Part shown: positions 41,427 to 53,513 of the stretch, piece after piece | How the letters are laid out: every line of letters begins with the position of its first letter | How positions within the stretch are numbered: position 1 is the first letter of the stretch | Assembly: GCA_006218035.1 (NCBI GenBank) | Contig: VBWC01000011.1 | Location: 91,234 to 155,233 of the forward strand | Direction of reading: 5' to 3' | Length of the DNA: 64,000 nucleotides | DNA from: Gammaproteobacteria bacterium | GTDB lineage: Bacteria > Pseudomonadota > Gammaproteobacteria > VBWC01 | Made by a program: the position numbers and the translations under genes | Notes under the pieces: model-generated | Database searches by the model: none | Seen by the model: the letters and a program-made list of their open reading frames with translations, nothing else | What the model was told of the DNA's origin: nothing

Positions 41427-42329
41427 TCAGGTCGTGGGTAGATCGCTCTTGTTGTAGTGAAACAGCTGACCGCCGGGGCGCATGTAGAAACGGCGGTAGG
41501 ACCATTGATATTGCTCCGGCAGTGAACGCACGCACTGCTCGACGCCGCGGTTGAGCGCGGCGACTGCCTTCAGCGGGTCGGGATCGCCGATTTCCGCATC
41601 GGCCTTGACGAAGTGCAGATGAAAGCCGCGCCCGCGTGGCAGCCGTTCGGCGTAGGTAAAGAACACCGCCGCGCCGGTCTTTTGCACCAGCCTTGGTAGC
41701 AGCACCATGGTATAGGCATCGTTACCGAAGAACGGGGCGAACAGGCCGTTGCCGGTGTTCGGTATCTGGTCGGGCAGTATGCCGATCAACTCGCCGTTGC
41801 CCAACGCCTTGTACAACGCGCGCACGCCGCTTGCGTCGGTCGGCACCAGCGTCGCGCCGGCGCGCTCACGCGACTCGCGGATCATCTTGTCGAGTTCAGC
41901 CATGCGCGGCGGGCGGTAGAGGCTCGTCATCGGATAATGCGCCGAGCAGTACAGGCCGACCATTTCCCAGGCGCCGAGGTGCGGTGCGGCGATAATCGCG
42001 CCGCGGCCTTCGGCCAGCGCCGCCTTCAATGCGTCCTCGCCGCTGACCTGTTTGACCAGCGCCAGCATGCGCGGCTTGCGCCACAACCATAACGCGCCTA
42101 CCTCGAGCGCGGTCTTGCCGGTCTCGATCAGACTGCGCCGGACTCGCTGCCGACGCGCGTGGTCATCCAGCTCAGGAAAGCATCGCTGGACATTGATCGT
42201 CGAAATCAGCCGCTGGCGGTTCGGAAAAACAGCCATCAGCCAGCCGGTCATCGTGCCGATCAGATGGGCGACGGGTAGCGGTAACAGTGCGGAAATCCGC
42301 AGGACTAATCGGGCGATTCGGGCACGCAT
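41427..42329 (-). CDS. lpxL: Lipid A biosynthesis lauroyl/myristoyl acyltransferase
   Basis: This 300-residue inner-membrane enzyme of the LpxL/LpxM (HtrB/MsbB) family adds a secondary acyl chain to Kdo2-lipid IVA. The catalytic HX4E motif is H117-LGAW-E122 (APHLGAWE). Other family marks are the N-terminal hydrophobic helix, SLYRPPRMAELDKMIRESRERAG, GILPDQIP and the C-terminal QYQWSYRRFYMRPGG. LpxL versus LpxM cannot be decided from sequence alone, so the symbol is tentative. It shares a transcript with the TPR gene. Confidence 0.88.
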   Translation of the reverse strand: MRARIARLVLRISALLPLPVAHLIGTMTGWLMAVFPNRQRLISTINVQRCFPELDDHARRQRVRRSLIETGKTALEVGALWLWRKPRMLALVKQVSGEDALKAALAEGRGAIIAAPHLGAWEMVGLYCSAHYPMTSLYRPPRMAELDKMIRESRERAGATLVPTDASGVRALYKALGNGELIGILPDQIPNTGNGLFAPFFGNDAYTMVLLPRLVQKTGAAVFFTYAERLPRGRGFHLHFVKADAEIGDPDPLKAVAALNRGVEQCVRSLPEQYQWSYRRFYMRPGGQLFHYNKSDLPTT

Positions 42330-42390
42330 CGGTTAACTATCCTTGAAGCCGGTCAACCCAAATCGATTGCCGTTGTGCAGGGAAAAATAT

Positions 42391-42491
42391 GATCCCCTCA
42401 TCCCAACCCTTCTCCCAGAGGGAGAAGGGCGTTTCTTCCCTCTCCTTCCGGGATTTATGCCCTGTGGGTAGAGGGATCGAGGGTGAGGGGA
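42391..42491. repeat. Two adjacent copies of the GGGAGAGGG-type intergenic repeat
   Basis: GATCCCCTCATCCC with CTTCTCCC/GGGAGAAGGG (42391-42429), and TTCCCTCTCCTTCCGGG with TATGCCCTGTGGGTAGAGGG and GGGTGAGGGGA (42436-42491), are both variants of the repeat at 39425. The segment CCGGGATTTATGCCCTG is repeated at 46604-46621. Confidence 0.8.
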
Positions 42492-42651
42492 TACGATAGC
42501 GATCATCACGATAGGTACTTTGGCAATTCTCAATAATTCGGGATGACGATGCTAGAATACCATGCCCCGCGCACACCGCGCCGGGTGAACCTTATCGACA
42601 GTCAGGGACTATAATCCGCCGGCGACCACTTGGGGAAACTCGGATGAATGC

Positions 42652-42721
42652 GTCATTCCGGGCGAAGCGAAGCGTAGACCCGGAATCCAGTGTTTTCTAC
42701 GACGTGTGTTACTGGATTCCT
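42652..42721. repeat. GTCATTCCGG-type intergenic repeat in the metH leader
   Basis: GTCATTCCGGGCGAAGCG is followed by CCCGGAATCCAGT (42679-42691), and the inverse ACTGGATTCC appears at 42711-42720. A related element is at 46840-46926. It lies upstream of metH within an open frame that is not part of the protein. Confidence 0.8.
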
Positions 42722-42847
42722 CGGCGGCCGTTCCCGACGCCGCTCGACCTCGCCCATCCATGGAATCTCGGGGTCGAATTATTCAGAGCTTCCTTAATCC
42801 GAAGCCCTTGGCTACACGGCGCTTGCGCCGGGAGAGAGAGTATTACC

Positions 42848-46588
<3,741 letters not shown>

Positions 46589-47170
46589 CAATTCCTTCTA
46601 CCCTCCGGGATTTATGCCCTGCGGGTAGAAGGGTTGCGACAGCATGGATGCAGGAGGTGCGAGCCCATGGACGGGCGAGGCAGAGTCGCGCCGGGAGCAG
46701 CGACCGCGCGCAACGCAGGAGCGGTTGCCGAGGATGAGGGGGCATTTGTAGGTTGGGTGGGGCACCCTCCGGGTATAAACTTCGCGTAACCCGGCAAGGT
46801 TGTCGCCTGCGGCGACTCCGAACTATATGCTCTGGCCGTGTCATTCCTGCACAAGCATGAATCCAGTCGCTACCGATAATGTTCTGGATTCCGGCGCACG
46901 GGCCTGCGTCCCGTGGCCGGAATGACAGAGTAGCCAGGGTTTCGCTTACAATCCTTCTTATGCGATTCCAGTTCATCAATAGCCTTGGTCTTCCGGTCAT
47001 TCTTCCCGGTCCCGCGTTTTGATATGATCGCTACCTTGCATTTTTCCAGGCGTTCACCCGGGGGGGAAGGCTAACGGCGGTTGATGATGACCCCGGGGTT
47101 GCCATGACCGGGGCGTCACATGGCCGGAATCGCAACGCCGATACTGTCCTGTGGTTTGGCGTGTAACTAA
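46589..47170. other. Repeat-rich gap between metH and the CNNM transporter gene
   Basis: The gap holds three repeat types: a GGGAGAGGG-type variant at 46593-46635; TGTAGGTTGGGT with a degenerate palindrome at 46747-46797; and a GTCATTCC...GGAATGAC inverted repeat at 46840-46926 with internal ATCCAG/CTGGAT. From 47049 to 47139 the segment GGCGTT...AACGCC encloses a CCCCGG/CCGGGG hairpin (47091-47112) just before the next gene, perhaps a structured leader. No protein gene is credible here. Confidence 0.7.
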
Positions 47171-48547
47171 ATGTCCGCGCCTTCACTGCCGCATTTACGG
47201 ATAGCGAATGATATGGTCGTTGAAATAATCGTTGTATTACTGCTGACCTTGATAAACGCGGTGTTCGCGATGTCTGAACTCGCGGTGGTTTCGTCGCGCA
47301 GGGCCCGTCTGGTTCATATGGCGGATCGGGGGAATCGCGGTGCCAGGGTGGCTCTCAACCTAATCGACGATCCGGGCAGATTCCTGTCAACGGTCCAGAT
47401 CGGCATTACGCTGGTCGGCATTATCGCCGGCGCCTACAGCGGTGCCACACTCGGGGATCGTCTGGGTGATTGGCTGGAGGGTTTTCCCTGGATGTCACAC
47501 TATGGCGACACCATCGGTGTCACCGTGGTCGTTATCGCGATCACGTATCTCTCGCTCGTTGTCGGCGAGCTGGTCCCGAAACGGATCGCACTGACCAATC
47601 CCGAACGCATCGCTGCTTTCATCGCGGTTCCCATGCAGCTTGTTTCCCGCGCGGCGGCGCCGGCCGTATGGGTACTGAAGGTTTCCATAGAAGCGGCAAT
47701 GAACGTGTTGCGGATCTCCGGGACACGCGATGCGACCGTCAACGAGGAAGAAATAAAGACATTGATCGCCGAAGGAACCCTGGCCGGTGTTTTCGCGCCG
47801 CAGGAGCGCGTGATGATCGAAGGTGTGCTGCGGATGGCCGACAGGCCGGTGCGGGCGATCATGACGCCGCGCACGGATATTGTGTGGGTTGATGTCAATG
47901 CGAGCCGGCAGGAGTTGCTCGCGGCTATCGAAGCAAACTGCTTTTCACGACTGCTCGTCTGCGATGGCGAGGTGGATCGGGCCGTTGGATTCGTCCATAC
48001 CAAGGACATGCTTCCGATAGCGCTGCGCGGTGAGCAGCCGGATCTAAAGGCATTGATGATCCCGGTGCTTCATGTGCCGGAACATACGACGGTGCTGAAG
48101 ATGCTCGATGTGTTTAAACGCGAGAGGATGCACATGGCGGTCGTCATTGACGAGTACGGGACAACGGAAGGACTGACGACCGTTACGGACGTACTTGAGT
48201 CGATCGCCGGCGAGTTGCCGCGGCGCGGTGAGGAAGCCGAGCCGCTGATCGTGCAACGAGATGATGGATCATGGCTGGTTGACGGGATGTTGCCGATCGA
48301 TGAGTTCGGGAACCGTACCGGTCTGCGTGGGCTGCGCGAGGGCGGTGATTTTCACACCATTGCGGGATTCATGCTGCAGAAATTCGGTGACTTACCGCAT
48401 TCTGGCGCAAGCTTCCACCACGGAAACGCGCGCTTCGAGGTCGTCGACATGGATGGGCGCCGCATCGACAAGGTGCTGGTCGAGATCAAACCGCCATCGG
48501 CCGATCGGCAGCCCGTGGACGACAAGGATCAACAGAACCAGCAGTAA
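47171..48547 (+). CDS. CNNM/CorC-HlyC family transporter-like protein (DUF21 + CBS domains)
   Basis: This 458-residue protein has an N-terminal DUF21 (CNNM) membrane domain with four hydrophobic helices up to about residue 170 (ELAVVSSRRARLVHMADRG, LVGIIAGAYSG, YLSLVVGELVPKRIAL). A pair of CBS domains follows (MTPRTDIVWVDVNASRQELLAAIE, then LKMLDVFKRERMHMAVVIDEYGTTEGLTTVTDVLESIAGE) and a C-terminal CorC/HlyC domain (LLVDG-like SWLVDGMLPIDEF). Homologues are called hemolysins or magnesium/cobalt efflux proteins; metal export is the better guess. The ATG at 47171 lacks a good ribosome site; 47213 is an alternative. Confidence 0.9.
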   Translation: MSAPSLPHLRIANDMVVEIIVVLLLTLINAVFAMSELAVVSSRRARLVHMADRGNRGARVALNLIDDPGRFLSTVQIGITLVGIIAGAYSGATLGDRLGDWLEGFPWMSHYGDTIGVTVVVIAITYLSLVVGELVPKRIALTNPERIAAFIAVPMQLVSRAAAPAVWVLKVSIEAAMNVLRISGTRDATVNEEEIKTLIAEGTLAGVFAPQERVMIEGVLRMADRPVRAIMTPRTDIVWVDVNASRQELLAAIEANCFSRLLVCDGEVDRAVGFVHTKDMLPIALRGEQPDLKALMIPVLHVPEHTTVLKMLDVFKRERMHMAVVIDEYGTTEGLTTVTDVLESIAGELPRRGEEAEPLIVQRDDGSWLVDGMLPIDEFGNRTGLRGLREGGDFHTIAGFMLQKFGDLPHSGASFHHGNARFEVVDMDGRRIDKVLVEIKPPSADRQPVDDKDQQNQQ

Positions 48548-48638
48548 AGTCCGCACGGCCCGCGGTCCGGCCGTTGTTGTCGCATGGTGCGCTTTTATAT
48601 ATGCTTGCGGCTCGTCTGATGTGCCGGGGATTTTTTTG

Positions 48639-48908
48639 ATGCAGCGGTTTCGCGTTATAGCACTTATCATCTGCCTGTTGCTGGCGCAGTCGGCGTTGCT
48701 CGCGCATCAGCTCGATCTGTCTGCGCACAGCGATGGTCAGACGTGCGAGTACTGCGCACTGACGGGGTCGCTCGACAAACCTGTCGCCGATATTGCAACT
48801 TCCTTTCGTTTGACGTCCGATGCCGTTGAGGCCCAGCCACTGATCAGCCTGGTAGTTCTGGTCCGGACGCTAACGTTCAACGCCCGCGCTCCACCTCTCT
48901 TTTCCTGA
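48639..48908 (+). CDS. Small exported Cys/His protein of metal-uptake loci (DUF2946-like)
   Basis: This 89-residue protein starts at the ATG at 48639 with a signal-like helix (IALIICLLLAQSALLAHQLD). It then has an HSDGQTCEYCALTG segment with C-X2-C and His, and ends in FNARAPPLFS. Small proteins of this layout, with an H...CxxC cluster and a C-terminal R-PP tail, lie next to metal transport genes. Here an outer-membrane protein and a metal ABC system follow. Metal binding in the periplasm is inferred. The ribosome site is weak. Confidence 0.6.
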   Translation: MQRFRVIALIICLLLAQSALLAHQLDLSAHSDGQTCEYCALTGSLDKPVADIATSFRLTSDAVEAQPLISLVVLVRTLTFNARAPPLFS

Positions 48909-48991
48909 CACGTATTTGATCCCGTAACAGCAGGCGCATCCCGCGGGATTGCCTGCGATGTCTGTTCGGACAATTCGAGGAAACAGCAGAG

Positions 48992-50170
48992 ATGAAACGC
49001 AAATTTCGTTCGTGGTATTTTGGCCGTGCGATTCTCGCGACGGCGGCAGCGGTGCTTGGCTTGACGGTGCAGGCCCAGGAGCCCGGGGCGCAGGCGGCGT
49101 CCAGCGCATTCAATCCGGCCATGAGTCTGATTATGGACGCGACGTTCGCCAGTTTCGACCAGAAACCGGCGACGTATGCAATTCCCGGCGTGGCGCTCGC
49201 CGACGAAACCGGACCTGGCGAGGAGGGCTTCAGCCTCGGCGAGTCCGAGTTGGTCGTCAGCAGTAACGTCGACGACAAGTTCTACGCGCTGTTGACCGCG
49301 GCGCTGACGCCGGAGAACGAGGTCGAGGTCGAGGAGGCATTCATCGAAACCACCGCTCTGGGTTACGGCGCGACGATCAAGGCCGGCCGGTTTTTTTCCG
49401 GCATCGGTTATCTGAACGAACAGCATACGCATGTCTGGGACTTTGTCGACACCGCGTTGCCGTACCGCGCGATACTGGGTAACCAGTATGGTGATGACGG
49501 CGTGCAGTTGCGTTGGGTCGCGCCGACCGATCTGTTCATCGAGGTCGGCGCCGAGATGTTCCGCGGCGATGGTTACCCTGCCGGCGGCGCGGCGAACGAC
49601 GGCAAAGGCACGAAATCGATATTCCTGCATGTCGGTGACGACGTCGGCGCCAGCCACAGCTGGCGCGCGGGGATTTCACGGCTGAATACCCGGGCGATCA
49701 ATCGCGAAACCGGAACCACGCCCGATCTGTTCACCGGCGACAGTAACGTGACGATCGTCGACTTCTTGTGGAAATGGGCGCCGAACCGTAGTCCGTCAGA
49801 ACATTACCTCAAGTTGCAGGCCGAGTACCTGCGGCGCGACGAGGACGGCGCGTTCAATACGGTCGCCTACGATACCGGGCAGCATGGTTGGTACGTACAA
49901 GGCGTGTACCAGTTCATGCCGCGCTGGCGTGTTGGCGTGAGGCACGACACGGTCGAGGCGGACAATGTACCGGTGGCACTGGCAGGAACGGTGTTGGATA
50001 ACCAGCAACACAAACCGGAACGTACCTCGTTGATGGTCGATTTCTCGAACAGCGAGTTCAGCCGGTTGCGCCTGCAGTACAACAATGACGATTCGCGGAC
50101 CGTTAGCGATACGCAGTGGTATGTGCAGTATCTGATGAGTCTGGGCGCGCACGGAGCACACAAATACTAG
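48992..50170 (+). CDS. Outer-membrane beta-barrel protein of the metal-uptake cluster
   Basis: This 392-residue protein has a signal peptide ending near VQAQ (residue 29) and a barrel-like sequence of alternating hydrophobic/polar residues with a terminal phenylalanine/tyrosine region. FAIETTALGYGATIKAGRFFSGIGYLNEQHTHVWDFVD-type stretches (about residues 115-145) are typical of porin-like proteins, and the chain ends RTVSDTQWYVQYLMSLG. It resembles uncharacterised porin-like proteins found upstream of znuA-type genes. It probably admits zinc or a chelate. The gene follows the Cys/His protein by 83 nt and precedes the substrate-binding protein by 11 nt. Confidence 0.75.
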   Translation: MKRKFRSWYFGRAILATAAAVLGLTVQAQEPGAQAASSAFNPAMSLIMDATFASFDQKPATYAIPGVALADETGPGEEGFSLGESELVVSSNVDDKFYALLTAALTPENEVEVEEAFIETTALGYGATIKAGRFFSGIGYLNEQHTHVWDFVDTALPYRAILGNQYGDDGVQLRWVAPTDLFIEVGAEMFRGDGYPAGGAANDGKGTKSIFLHVGDDVGASHSWRAGISRLNTRAINRETGTTPDLFTGDSNVTIVDFLWKWAPNRSPSEHYLKLQAEYLRRDEDGAFNTVAYDTGQHGWYVQGVYQFMPRWRVGVRHDTVEADNVPVALAGTVLDNQQHKPERTSLMVDFSNSEFSRLRLQYNNDDSRTVSDTQWYVQYLMSLGAHGAHKY

Positions 50171-50181
50171 GAGCGTGGATC

Positions 50182-51087
50182 GTGCGATACATAATGAGTG
50201 GTTGTCTGGTATTGCTGTTGACGTCGGCCATCTCGTGCGCGCAGGCGGCAGTGAAAGTTTTCACCTGTGAGCCGGAATGGGCGGCTTTGGTTACGGAGCT
50301 GGGTGGTGCGCAAGTCGATGTGTATGCGGCGACGAATGGTCTGCAGGACCCGCATCGCGTCGAGGCGCGCCCGAGCCTGATTGCAAAACTGCGGAACGCC
50401 GATCTGCTGGTGTGTACCGGCAGCGGTCTGGAGGCGGGCTGGCTGCCGGTGTTGTTGCGGCAATCCGGTAACGCGCGTGTACAGCCGGGAACCCCCGGAT
50501 ATTTCGAGGCGGCGAGCCACGTGACCATGCTTGAGGTGCCGGCGACGGTGGATCGCGCGATGGGGGATGTGCATCCGGGCGGCAATCCGCATATTCATCT
50601 CGATCCGCGCCGGATCGCGCAGGTCGCCGCAGTGCTTGCCGGGCTACTGGCGGAGATCGACCGTGACCACGCGTCGCTGTATCGCCAGCGTTATGCGGAT
50701 TTCTCGTCGCGCTGGCAGGCGGCCATGGTGCGCTGGGAAAAAATTGCCGCGCCGTTGCGCGGCGCGGCCATCATCGCGCATCACAAGGACTGGGTCTATT
50801 TTGCTGACTGGCTTGGGCTGCGCGAGGCGGCGACGCTGGAACCGCTGCCGGGGTTGCCGCCGACCGTTCTGCATCTCGCAGAGCTGAAGGACCGCTACAA
50901 GGCGGGTGACGTGCTGGCGATTATTCGTACACCCTATCAGGACGCGAAGGGCGCCGAATGGCTGAACAGGCAGACCGGTATTCCGGCAGTTGTACTGCCC
51001 TACAGCGTCGGCGGCACGCCGGCCGCCACCGATCTGTTCGCGTTGTTCGATGAATCGTTACGCATGTTGCTCGAGCTGAAACGGTGA
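50182..51087 (+). CDS. Metal ABC transporter substrate-binding protein (ZnuA-like)
   Basis: This 301-residue periplasmic protein of the cluster A-I (ZnuA/TroA) family is predicted to bind zinc or manganese. Metal-ligand candidates are H131 in GDVHPGG, H137 and H139 in NPHIHLDP, and H200/H201 in AHHKDWVYF. The long His-rich loop typical of ZnuA is absent. The GTG at 50182 follows AGGAG and starts a signal sequence (MSGCLVLLLTSAISCAQA). It overlaps the permease start by 4 nt (GTGA). Zinc is favoured by the cluster, but this is inference. Confidence 0.88.
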   Translation: MRYIMSGCLVLLLTSAISCAQAAVKVFTCEPEWAALVTELGGAQVDVYAATNGLQDPHRVEARPSLIAKLRNADLLVCTGSGLEAGWLPVLLRQSGNARVQPGTPGYFEAASHVTMLEVPATVDRAMGDVHPGGNPHIHLDPRRIAQVAAVLAGLLAEIDRDHASLYRQRYADFSSRWQAAMVRWEKIAAPLRGAAIIAHHKDWVYFADWLGLREAATLEPLPGLPPTVLHLAELKDRYKAGDVLAIIRTPYQDAKGAEWLNRQTGIPAVVLPYSVGGTPAATDLFALFDESLRMLLELKR

Positions 51088-51836
51088 ACGCCGCCGCGCT
51101 GGATATCGGCATTCTCGGTCCGGCCTTGCTCGCCGGCTTGCTGGTGACCGCCACGCACGTGCCGCTCGGCCAACAGGTGCTGGCGCGCGGCATTATCTTC
51201 ATCGACCTCGCGATTGCGCAGATCGCCGGTCTCGGTCTGATGGCGGCGTACACATTCGGCTGGGAGATCGGCGGCTGGCACATGCAGGCCACGGCATTTA
51301 TCGCGGCGCTCGGCGGTGCATTGTTACTCGCCTGGACCGAGCGGCGCTGGCCACAACTGCAGGAGGCATTGATCGGCACGCTGTTCGTGCTCGCGGCAAC
51401 CGGCGCGATCCTGTTGCTGAGCGCGAATCCGCACGGCGGCGAGCACTTGCGGGATCTGATGGTCGGTCAGATACTCTGGGTCAGCTATGAGCAACTCTGG
51501 CCGGTTGCGATCCTCTATGCGGTGTTGCTGGCGCTGTGGTTCGGCGGGCGCTGTTACCAGCGCACCTTGCCGTTTTACCTGATCTTCGCGCTGGCCATCA
51601 CCGCGTCCGTGCAGCTGGTCGGCGTGTTTCTGGTGTTTGCCACACTGATTATTCCGGCGATGTTTACCAGCCGTCTCGCGACACACCGGTTGCTGGCGGG
51701 TTACGTGGTGAGTTCGTTCGCCTATGGCACGGGTTTGATCGCGTCTGCATTATCGGACCTGCCGAGCGGCGCGCTCATCGTCTGGAGTCTGGCGGTGTTG
51801 GCGGTTGCCGGCGGCATGGTGATCAGACGGACGTAG
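51084..51836 (+). CDS. Metal ABC transporter permease (ZnuB-like)
   Basis: This 250-residue membrane protein has about seven to eight helices of the ABC-3 family, including ARGIIFIDLAIAQIAGLGLMAA, which carries the conserved Asp, and QLVGVFLVFATLIIPAMF at the end of the core. The start is a GTG overlapping the upstream stop. No ATPase gene follows: 370 nt of non-coding DNA and an unrelated sigma factor gene come next. The partner ATPase must lie elsewhere or the permease may share one. Confidence 0.88.
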   Translation: MNAAALDIGILGPALLAGLLVTATHVPLGQQVLARGIIFIDLAIAQIAGLGLMAAYTFGWEIGGWHMQATAFIAALGGALLLAWTERRWPQLQEALIGTLFVLAATGAILLLSANPHGGEHLRDLMVGQILWVSYEQLWPVAILYAVLLALWFGGRCYQRTLPFYLIFALAITASVQLVGVFLVFATLIIPAMFTSRLATHRLLAGYVVSSFAYGTGLIASALSDLPSGALIVWSLAVLAVAGGMVIRRT

Positions 51837-52209
51837 CTGCGGCGCGGCGAATACGGGTCATCGGATGAAACAAGCGGCGACAGTGCCGGTGGCTCGGTCG
51901 GGCGGATTATCGGATCGATGCGCGCCCATGCCCGGGGTGTAGCTGTTGCGGTGATCGACGGCTGGCATCTGAACGCATGTTGTTACTCGTCAGGGCGAAC
52001 CGCAGCGGTTGACCGGGCATTGTTACCCGATGGCGCCTGTCGTTCGGTTATCCTGCGAATGTATCGGCTCCCCGGAGCCATTGAATTCCTGCCTCTTAAT
52101 ACTCGCTTAATGATGATCCGGTAATCTACGCGGTCCCGCCCACCGTCGTGGCGTGAGGCGCCGCTGCCCCGATGGAACCTTTTCGAACCGGGGATCGTGT
52201 AATTGAGTG
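51837..52209. other. Non-coding gap before the sigma factor gene
   Basis: About 370 nt without a credible gene. The only signal I see is the GGAACC-N16-CGTGTAA motif at its right end. There is no clear terminator for the permease gene. Confidence 0.5.
52174..52202 (+). promoter_or_regulatory. Candidate ECF-type promoter before the sigma gene
   Basis: GGAACC (52174-52179), a 16-nt spacer and CGTGTAA (52196-52202) form a typical ECF promoter shape (GGAAC with CGT). The block GATGGAACCTTTT is shared with the second site at 52765. The motif ends only 7 nt before the ATG at 52210, so a transcript from it would be nearly leaderless, or the true start is the GTG at 52252. Confidence 0.5.
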
Positions 52210-52779
52210 ATGGGGAATATTCTGAAATTTAGTGATCGAGCGACGGAGCGCGTGCGCTTTGAGGCGCTGTTACGTCCGCACATGGCCCGGCTGTTCAAAC
52301 TGGCCTGCCGGTTCACCGGTAACGTCCCGGATGCCGAGGATCTGATACAGGATCTGCTGATCAAGCTTTATCCGCGCTGTGTCGAGCTGGAGAAGCTCGA
52401 ACAGCCGGCGCCATGGCTGGCGCGGGTGATGTACCGGATGTGGGTCGACCAGCGGCGACGTTACCACCGGTCGCCGGTCATCTTTGCAGAGGACCTGGTT
52501 CAATTCGCGCAAGCCGACGCGGCGGTCAACCACGTTGGTGCTGTTTCGGCCGACTGTCCCGCCCGGCTCTATGAGCGCGAGTATTCCCGGCGGCGGTTAC
52601 AGCAGGCCCTGTACGACTTGTCAGACGATCACCGGACGGTGGTATTGATGCACGATGTTGAAGGTTACTCGCTGAACGAAATCGGCGATATTCTGGATTG
52701 TGCCGTGGGTACGGTGAAATCGCGGCTGCATCGCGCCCGCGCCTGTCTGCGGCAAGGCCTCGACGATGGAACCTTTTGA
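52210..52779 (+). CDS. ECF-family RNA polymerase sigma factor
   Basis: This 189-residue extracytoplasmic-function sigma factor has region 2 (VRFEALLRPHMARLFKLACRFTGNVPDAEDLIQDLLIKLYPR, split over helices) and region 4 (LSDDHRTVVLMHDVEGYSLNEIGDILDCAVGTVKSRLHRARACLRQGL). No extension is present. It overlaps nothing and precedes the anti-sigma gene, whose second possible promoter lies at the end of this gene. The ATG at 52210 is used, with a GTG at 52252 as alternative. The regulon and signal are unknown; the pair probably autoregulates. Confidence 0.93.
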   Translation: MGNILKFSDRATERVRFEALLRPHMARLFKLACRFTGNVPDAEDLIQDLLIKLYPRCVELEKLEQPAPWLARVMYRMWVDQRRRYHRSPVIFAEDLVQFAQADAAVNHVGAVSADCPARLYEREYSRRRLQQALYDLSDDHRTVVLMHDVEGYSLNEIGDILDCAVGTVKSRLHRARACLRQGLDDGTF

Positions 52780-52797
52780 CCGGTCTGCTCGTGTTAA
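52768..52797 (+). promoter_or_regulatory. Second candidate ECF-type promoter before the anti-sigma gene
   Basis: GGAACC (52768-52773), a 16-nt spacer and CGTGTTAA (52790-52797) repeat the layout of the site at 52174, including the flanking GAT and TTTT. It lies at the end of the sigma gene, 19 nt before the ATG at 52817. Confidence 0.5.
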
Positions 52798-52816
52798 CAG
52801 GCAGGAGGATGCAACG

Positions 52817-53494
52817 ATGAACTGTGATGCGACAATCCGCGATCTGGACGAATTTCTGGACGGTACGCTGCCACAGGAAAGCAGTGCCTCCATTCAGCTG
52901 CATGCCAACAGCTGCCCGGCCTGCCGTGGTCTGCTGGAACGTGAGCGGGCGCTGCGCGACGCATTGAGCGGTCTGCCTGCCCCGACCCTCGATACGGGAT
53001 TCATGGAGCGTGCCTTTATGCAGGCGACACAGCAGCATCAGCAAAAAAGAACGCTAATGCGCCGCTGGACCTATGGCTCGGGCGGCGCGCTGGTGGCGGG
53101 GTTGGCCCTGTTCGTGGTGACCACCGTCATGTTCCCGGGCTCCGCCGACAACACCGGTGATCTGTCGGTGATCACCGTCGCACTGGCAGACCGGGCGGAT
53201 GTACGTGTTGTGGTGAACTCGACGGCCGATCTTCAGAACGCAACGTTTACCGTGAGTCTGCCGGATAACCTCGAGCTGAAGGGTTTTCCCGGAACGCGGG
53301 TGGTCCGCTGGGATGGACGTCTCAACAAGGGCAAGAACCTGCTGGTATTGCCGGTGATCGCGCGCGGACCGGTGGCAGGAGAATTAACGACATTGGTGGA
53401 GCATGAGAACAAGAGCAAGGCGTTTCGTATGAACGTGACGACTGATGGCTATATCAAATCCATCAGTACGGAACGTATCAAGGTAATGATGTAG
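52817..53494 (+). CDS. Zinc-finger anti-sigma factor (zf-HC2 family)
   Basis: This 225-residue protein has an N-terminal anti-sigma zinc finger: C3, H39-X3-C43-X2-C46 (HANSCPAC). A transmembrane helix follows near residues 95-117 (GSGGALVAGLALFVVTTVMF), and a beta-rich periplasmic domain of about 110 residues with FTVSLPDNLELKGFPG. It should hold the sigma factor at the membrane until a periplasmic signal releases it. The ATG at 52817 with AGGAGG is preferred over an upstream ATG at 52766. It is followed by an acidic exported protein after 19 nt. Confidence 0.88.
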   Translation: MNCDATIRDLDEFLDGTLPQESSASIQLHANSCPACRGLLERERALRDALSGLPAPTLDTGFMERAFMQATQQHQQKRTLMRRWTYGSGGALVAGLALFVVTTVMFPGSADNTGDLSVITVALADRADVRVVVNSTADLQNATFTVSLPDNLELKGFPGTRVVRWDGRLNKGKNLLVLPVIARGPVAGELTTLVEHENKSKAFRMNVTTDGYIKSISTERIKVMM

Positions 53495-53513
53495 CGAACA
53501 ACAGGAGAAAGCG

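Noticed and set aside
42644..42847. In-frame extension of metH by 68 codons
   Set aside because: It covers a GTCATTCC-type repeat and lacks family similarity; a GTG at 42848 has a strong ribosome site.
42530..42847. A cobalamin, SAM or SAH riboswitch before metH
   Set aside because: I looked for the conserved boxes of these riboswitches and found none; only repeats and no convincing aptamer core.
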